The position numbers were made by a program, and so were the translations under genes. DNA of 64,000 nt from assembly GCF_008087085.1 (NCBI RefSeq), contig NZ_VIYJ01000011.1:1-64000 (forward strand). The letters are read 5' to 3'. Of the stretch, positions 59,940-64,000 are shown in pieces. The stretch's first letter is position 1, and the number at the start of each line of letters is the position of its first letter. The notes beneath the pieces were generated by a model. It did no database searches. It was not told the DNA's origin and was given only the letters and a program-made list of their open reading frames with translations. This stretch comes from Nocardioides rubriscoriae. Lineage in GTDB: Bacteria > Actinomycetota > Actinomycetes > Propionibacteriales > Nocardioidaceae.

Positions 59940-60689
59940 GTGGTCAACCCGCGTCGCGGCGTGCGCGCCGTCCCCGGAGCCGTCGCCCGCGGTCGCGACC
60001 GCGTGACGGGCGTCTTCCAGCACCGCTACCCGACGGTCGCCGTCACCGGCATGACCGGCGTCGGCAAGACCGAGCTCGTCGACCACCTGTGCGGCCGGCC
60101 CGCGCCGGGCGGCACGTCGGAGTCGGGGTCGGCGGTCATGGAGCGGCGGGTCCGCCGCGACCGGCGGCTGCGCGGCTTCCGGTTCCGCGTCGTGCCCGGC
60201 GAGAACGCCGCCACCCGCCTCGGCGCCCTCGACGAGGTCTTCCACGACGACCCGGTCGACGGGGTGCTCCACGTGGTCGCCAACGGCCTGGCCACCGGGC
60301 GCCGGCTGGCCGGCACCACCGGGCCCGCCGCCGTCGAGCGCGAGGAGCAGCTGGCCCGCGAGCTCGAGGACTGGACCGTCACCGCCCACCGCATCGCCTC
60401 GATGGCCGTACGCCGCCCGCACCCGACCTGGCTGGTCGTCGTGGTGACCAAGGTCGACCTGTTCGCCGACGACGTCGACGCGGTGGTGCGGTCCTACTCA
60501 CCCGGCAGCGGCACCCCGTTCGGCGACCGGCTCGACGAGCTGCGCGCCCTGGCCGGGGCCGCCAAGCTGTCGATCGACGTGCTGCCGGCGTGCAGCCACC
60601 TCGAGGGCGACGCCGTCAGCAGCGACCAGCGCGACGCCTACCTCGCGGCGCTCGAGACGCGTATGGCGCAGCTCTCAGGCCACGTCTGA
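59940..60689 (+). CDS. P-loop GTPase-like protein
   Basis: A 249-residue protein. G1 is VTGMTGVGKTELVDHL near residue 40; G4 is TKVDLFADD; G5 is likely LPACSHLEG. The G3 motif DxxG is not present; the matching strand reads FRVVPGENAATR, so hydrolysis may work differently. The GTG at 59940 follows GAGGAG. It is coupled to the NYN gene, and both lie between cysO and cysM. Function unknown. Confidence 0.75.
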   Translation: MVNPRRGVRAVPGAVARGRDRVTGVFQHRYPTVAVTGMTGVGKTELVDHLCGRPAPGGTSESGSAVMERRVRRDRRLRGFRFRVVPGENAATRLGALDEVFHDDPVDGVLHVVANGLATGRRLAGTTGPAAVEREEQLARELEDWTVTAHRIASMAVRRPHPTWLVVVVTKVDLFADDVDAVVRSYSPGSGTPFGDRLDELRALAGAAKLSIDVLPACSHLEGDAVSSDQRDAYLAALETRMAQLSGHV

Positions 60690-60730
60690 CCTCTGGTTGG
60701 GCACCGGCGGAACACCTCACGGTCGGATGT

Positions 60731-60736
60731 CATTGT
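60731..60736 (+). promoter_or_regulatory. -10-like box of cysM
   Basis: CATTGT, 6 nt before the ATG at 60743. Confidence 0.4.
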
Positions 60737-60742
60737 GTAGTC

Positions 60743-61690
60743 ATGCGCTACGACTCCCTGCTCGCCTCCGTCGGCAACACCCCGCTCGTCGGGCTGCCGC
60801 GGCTCTCGCCGAGCGCCGACGTGCGCCTGTGGGCCAAGCTCGAGGACCGCAACCCGACCGGCTCGATCAAGGACCGCCCGGCGCTGATGATGATCGAGGA
60901 GGCCGAGAAGGACGGCACCCTGCGCCCCGGGTGCACGATCCTGGAGCCCACGTCGGGCAACACCGGCATCTCGCTGGCCATGGCCGCCAAGCTCAAGGGC
61001 TACCGCATCGTGTGCGTGATGCCCGAGAACACCTCCGAGGAGCGCCGCCAGTTGCTGCGCATGTGGGGCGCCGAGATCATCTCCTCCCCGGCCGCCGGCG
61101 GCTCCAACGAGGCCGTCCGCGTCGCCAAGCAGGTCGCCGAGGAGCACCCCGACTGGGTGATGCTCTACCAGTACGGCAACGCCGCCAACGCCCTGTCGCA
61201 CGAGCGCGGCACCGGCCCCGAGGTGCTCGCCGACCTCCCCTCGATCACCCACTTCGTCGCCGGCCTCGGCACCACCGGCACCCTGATGGGCGTCTCGCGG
61301 TTCTTCCGTCAGGCCAAGCCCGACGTGCGGATCGTCGCGGCCGAGCCCCGCTATGGCGAGCTCGTCTACGGCCTGCGCAACCTCGACGAGGGCTTCGTGC
61401 CCGAGCTCTACGACGCCGACCTCATCGACGGACGCTTCTCCGTGGGCCCGCGCGACGCCGTACGCCGGGTGCGCGAGCTGCTCGAGCTCGAGGGGATCTT
61501 CGCCGGCATCTCGACCGGCGCGATCCTGCACGCGGCGCTGGGCCAGGCCGCCAAGGCGGTCAAGGCCGGGGAGCGGGCCGACATCGTCTTCATCGTGTGC
61601 GACGGCGGCTGGAAGTACCTCTCCACCGGCGCCTACGAGGGCACCGTCGACGAGGCCGAGGACCGGCTCGAGGGCCAGCTCTGGGCCTGA
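60743..61690 (+). CDS. cysM: O-phosphoserine sulfhydrylase / cysteine synthase B
   Basis: A 315-residue PLP enzyme that uses the thiocarboxylate of CysO and O-phosphoserine to form CysO-cysteine in actinobacteria. The PLP lysine is in EDRNPTGSIKDRPALMMIEEAE, the substrate loop is ILEPTSGNTGISLAMA, and VAGLGTTGTLMG and GIFAGISTGAILHAAL bind the phosphate. It ends EGQLWA, like the mycobacterial enzyme. It belongs with mec and cysO but is separated from them by a three-gene module. Confidence 0.95.
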   Translation: MRYDSLLASVGNTPLVGLPRLSPSADVRLWAKLEDRNPTGSIKDRPALMMIEEAEKDGTLRPGCTILEPTSGNTGISLAMAAKLKGYRIVCVMPENTSEERRQLLRMWGAEIISSPAAGGSNEAVRVAKQVAEEHPDWVMLYQYGNAANALSHERGTGPEVLADLPSITHFVAGLGTTGTLMGVSRFFRQAKPDVRIVAAEPRYGELVYGLRNLDEGFVPELYDADLIDGRFSVGPRDAVRRVRELLELEGIFAGISTGAILHAALGQAAKAVKAGERADIVFIVCDGGWKYLSTGAYEGTVDEAEDRLEGQLWA

Positions 61691-61730
61691 CCCGCTGTCC
61701 CGATCCCACCGGATGGCCGAGGATGGGGGC

Positions 61731-61970
61731 ATGACGCAGTCCTCGGTCCCGTCGTCCGGCTCCCGCTCCGCTTGGCAGACACCCTCGCCCGCCTCCGCGC
61801 TGCTGCCGGGAGGGTCCTTGATGTTCGTGGGCCTGTGGGCCCTGACCGACGGCGGGCCGCTGCCGCTGGCCTGGCTCATGGTCACCGTGGGCCTGGCGTT
61901 CCTGGTGATGGGCGCGGTCGCCAAGGGCGTGGCGTGGGGCCTGGCCCTGCACGCGTCAGGGCAGGACTGA
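61731..61970 (+). CDS. Small two-helix membrane protein
   Basis: A 79-residue protein with two hydrophobic stretches (LLPGGSLMFVGLWALTD, LAWLMVTVGLAFLVMGAVA) and a polar N-terminus. A rhomboid gene often follows cysM in mycobacteria, but this is too short to be one. The stop lies 4 nt before the next GTG. Confidence 0.65.
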   Translation: MTQSSVPSSGSRSAWQTPSPASALLPGGSLMFVGLWALTDGGPLPLAWLMVTVGLAFLVMGAVAKGVAWGLALHASGQD

Positions 61971-61974
61971 GACC

Positions 61975-63090
61975 GTGCCGCGTCGGGTGCGGCGGGTGGT
62001 GGTGCTCGCCGCTCTGCTCGTGACGACTGCGGTCGGGCTGGCCCCGGCCGCGTCGGCCCGCGAGGGCACCGTCGTCCCCACCGCCGCGCCGACCGTGCGG
62101 GGCGCGGCCGTCTGGGGCCGCACCCTCACGGCCGACGGCGGCACCTGGGAGCCGGCCGACGTGACGCTGACCTACCGCTGGCTGCGTGACGACGCGCCGG
62201 TCGCGGGCGCCACGGCGGAGACCTACGTGCTCGGCACCGGCGACCTCGGTCACCGCATCAGCGTGCGGGTGACCGCGACCGCCACCAGCGGGGCCACCGG
62301 CCAAGCGACCTCGGCGCCGACGTCGCGCGTCGTGCGCGCCGACCTGCGCAACCGCCGCGAGCCGCGGGTGGTCGGCCAGGCGCGCTTCGGGCGGACCCTC
62401 ACCGCACGGCCGGGCCGCTGGTCGACCGCCCCCGACCGCTTCCGCTTCCGGTGGCTGCGCGGCGGTGAGCCGGTCCGCGGGGCGCGGTCACCGCGCTACG
62501 CGCCCGCACCCGAGGACGTCGGGCGCCGGCTGCGGCTCGAGGTGACGGCGTACGCCGAGGGGCACCGGCCCGCGACCGTGCGCTCGACGGCCGTCGTCGT
62601 GCGCCACCGCGTCGACGTGCGCCGCACGGTCACCTACAGCGTCACGACGCGGGGGCGCGTCACCGCGAGCCTGCCGCGCTTCCGGCGCCTGGTGCAGCAG
62701 ACCTACGACGACCCGCGCGGCTGGCGGGGCCGGGGCGTGCGGTTCAGGCCGGTGGCGCGTGGCGGCTCCTTCACCGTCGTGCTGGCCGAGGGGAGCACGG
62801 TGCCGTCGTTCTCGGCCGAGTGCTCGACGACCTACAGCTGTCGCGTGGGGCGCTACGTGATCATCAACCAGACCCGGTGGCAGACCGCGACGCCGCCGTG
62901 GAACGCCGCCGGTCGGTCGTTGCGCGACTACCGCCACCTCGTGGTCAACCACGAGACCGGCCACTGGCTCGGCTTCGGCCACGCCGGGTGCCCGCGCCCG
63001 GGTGCGCTCGCGCCGGTGATGATGCAGCAGTCCAAGGGCACCGACGGCTGCCGCTTCAACCCCTGGCCGACCCTCGCCGAGCTGGGGTAG
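61975..63090 (+). CDS. Secreted DUF3152 zinc-protease-like protein with two repeat domains
   Basis: A 371-residue exported protein. The signal peptide is VVVLAALLVTTAVGLAPAASA. Two related repeats (TAAPTVRGAAVWGRTLTADGGTW and EPRVVGQARFGRTLTARPGRW) are Ig-like modules found in other actinobacterial proteins. The C-terminal DUF3152 domain has HLVVNHETGHWLGFGHAGC, a metzincin-type HExxHxxGxxH site, and APVMMQQSKG, where the Met-turn may lie. Confidence 0.85.
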   Translation: MPRRVRRVVVLAALLVTTAVGLAPAASAREGTVVPTAAPTVRGAAVWGRTLTADGGTWEPADVTLTYRWLRDDAPVAGATAETYVLGTGDLGHRISVRVTATATSGATGQATSAPTSRVVRADLRNRREPRVVGQARFGRTLTARPGRWSTAPDRFRFRWLRGGEPVRGARSPRYAPAPEDVGRRLRLEVTAYAEGHRPATVRSTAVVVRHRVDVRRTVTYSVTTRGRVTASLPRFRRLVQQTYDDPRGWRGRGVRFRPVARGGSFTVVLAEGSTVPSFSAECSTTYSCRVGRYVIINQTRWQTATPPWNAAGRSLRDYRHLVVNHETGHWLGFGHAGCPRPGALAPVMMQQSKGTDGCRFNPWPTLAELG

Positions 63091-63096
63091 CGCGCC

Positions 63097-64000
63097 TCAG
63101 CGCACGCGGAGCGGGCGGACCCGGCCGAACAGGCTGCCGGGCACGGGGTCGTCGCCGAGCAGGCTGAGGGCCAGGTTGGCGACGTCGCCGTTGCGGACCG
63201 GCTGCTTGCCCTTCAGCGAGGGGCGGCTCGTGCCGGGGTCGCGGTAGCCGGGGTTGAGGTCGTAGAGGTCGGCGTGGGTGATGCCGGGGCCCCAGACCAC
63301 GAACGGGATCGTGTAGTCGGCCGGACGGCGTACGTCGCTGTGGCTGGTCGTGCCGGGCACGCCGCCGTGGTCGGCGGTCAGCACGATCGTCAGGTCGTCG
63401 AGCTCGGGGCGCTGGTCGGCGTCGTGCAGGACGAGCCCGACCAGCCGGTCGAGCCGGCGCACGGCGTCGAGGTAGGCCGGCGACAGCCAGCCGGAGGCGT
63501 GGCCGGTCTTGTCGGCGTCGCCGAGGTGCATGAAGGTCAGGGCGCGGTCCGCGGCGACCAGGTCGGCGCGGGCGTCGGCGACGACCGCGCGGTCGTCCTC
63601 CTCGTGGATGCCGACCCGGTCGATCGCGCGGGGCCACGACCGCGGCCAGAGCGAGAACTTGGTCTTGGCGGCGTACAGCGCGGTCGAGCCGCCCTCGGCG
63701 TGCACGCGGGTGAAGACCGACGCGACCGGGTGGCCGGCGGCGCGCTGCACGGTGCGCGGCCGGAGCCGGTCGTCGTTCCAGGTGACGCCGTGGCCGCCGC
63801 GGCGGGCGTCGATGCGCCGGCCGGTCACCATGCTGGTGTGGTTGGGCAGCGTGATGGTCAGCTCGACCTGGGTGCGGGCGTCGAGCGTGCCGGCGCCCTC
63901 GTCGAAGAGCCGCCACAGGTGGGGCAGCCCCTGGTGGCCGAGCGTGCGCAGCACCGTCGGGTTGAAGCCGTCGAGCGAGATGACGAGCACCTGCGGGTCG
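63097..64000 (-). CDS. Alkaline phosphatase-superfamily phosphodiesterase (partial)
   Basis: The C-terminal 300 residues, cut by the window's right edge. The domain belongs to the type I phosphodiesterase/nucleotide pyrophosphatase group: VLVISLDGFNPTVLRTLG (first metal Asp), ELTITLPNHTSMVTGRR (nucleophile Thr region), FMHLGDADKTGH and VLTADHGGVPGTTSH (metal ligands). The upstream part with a possible signal peptide is outside. It is convergent with the DUF3152 gene. Confidence 0.85.
   Translation of the reverse strand, partial: DPQVLVISLDGFNPTVLRTLGHQGLPHLWRLFDEGAGTLDARTQVELTITLPNHTSMVTGRRIDARRGGHGVTWNDDRLRPRTVQRAAGHPVASVFTRVHAEGGSTALYAAKTKFSLWPRSWPRAIDRVGIHEEDDRAVVADARADLVAADRALTFMHLGDADKTGHASGWLSPAYLDAVRRLDRLVGLVLHDADQRPELDDLTIVLTADHGGVPGTTSHSDVRRPADYTIPFVVWGPGITHADLYDLNPGYRDPGTSRPSLKGKQPVRNGDVANLALSLLGDDPVPGSLFGRVRPLRVR

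Noticed and set aside
60709..60742. GGAAC upstream of cysM as a SigR/SigH-type -35
   Set aside because: No GTT lies at the proper 17-19 bp distance; the CATTGT box 6 nt before the ATG explains the start better.

Overview
The window is chromosomal DNA of a very high-GC actinobacterium, most likely a Nocardioides-like member of the Nocardioidaceae. This rests on codon use, frequent GTG starts, an actinobacterial prfB/ftsE/ftsX/M23/smpB/ssrA neighbourhood, and the clpS/DUF2017/mec/cysO/cysM cluster known from actinobacteria. No rRNA, standard tRNA, CRISPR array, phage or plasmid gene was recognised. The only RNA gene seen is tmRNA. The family assignments come from reading the proteins, not from a search.

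Layout. 1-2.6 kb: the start of a type II citrate synthase (minus), pdxH and a secreted GH6-like protein. 2.7-14.7 kb: core cell division and ribosome rescue (prfB, ftsE, ftsX, an EnvC-like M23 protein, smpB, ssrA), with an amylosucrase and a small membrane protein lying between prfB and ftsE, and an amidohydrolase, serine hydrolase, cutinase and secreted protein lying between smpB and ssrA. 14.8-24.8 kb: aldehyde dehydrogenase, a bacterial lysyl oxidase homologue, a solute-binding lipoprotein divergent from a sensor kinase, a FetB-like permease, a nonsense-interrupted membrane protein, a glycerophosphodiesterase and a HIT protein. 25-41 kb: FabG-type reductase, DUF3048 lipoprotein, TetR, YqgE, DUF3039 plus SF2 helicase, two DHA2 exporters, HxlR/thioesterase, a sialidase-like secreted protein and a GAF-GAF-GGDEF protein. 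41.2-44 kb: a small decayed accessory region with a LexA-box-controlled DUF222/HNH endonuclease fused onto a truncated GNAT gene, a DinB-type pseudogene and an IS5-like remnant. 44-56.7 kb: CocE-type hydrolase, M50-like protease, Lrp regulator divergent from hppD, a band-7 protein, a MarR/MFS operon, an S9 peptidase, a large secreted repeat protein, DUF1697 and enoyl-CoA hydratase. 56.7-64 kb: clpS, DUF2017, mec, cysO and cysM for CysO-dependent cysteine synthesis, with a membrane protein/NYN nuclease/GTPase module inserted between cysO and cysM, then a DUF3152 metalloprotease and a partial phosphodiesterase.

Expression. About thirty genes have no Shine-Dalgarno sequence. Instead they carry a -10-like box (TANNNT, or the variant CANNNT) whose last base lies 6-7 nt before the start codon. 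This is the signature of leaderless transcripts and it fixes many starts below. Genes inside operons or with long leaders have normal AGGAGG-type sites. Several divergent gene pairs also show perfect inverted repeats that fit the adjacent regulator (Lrp, MarR, HxlR, LexA).
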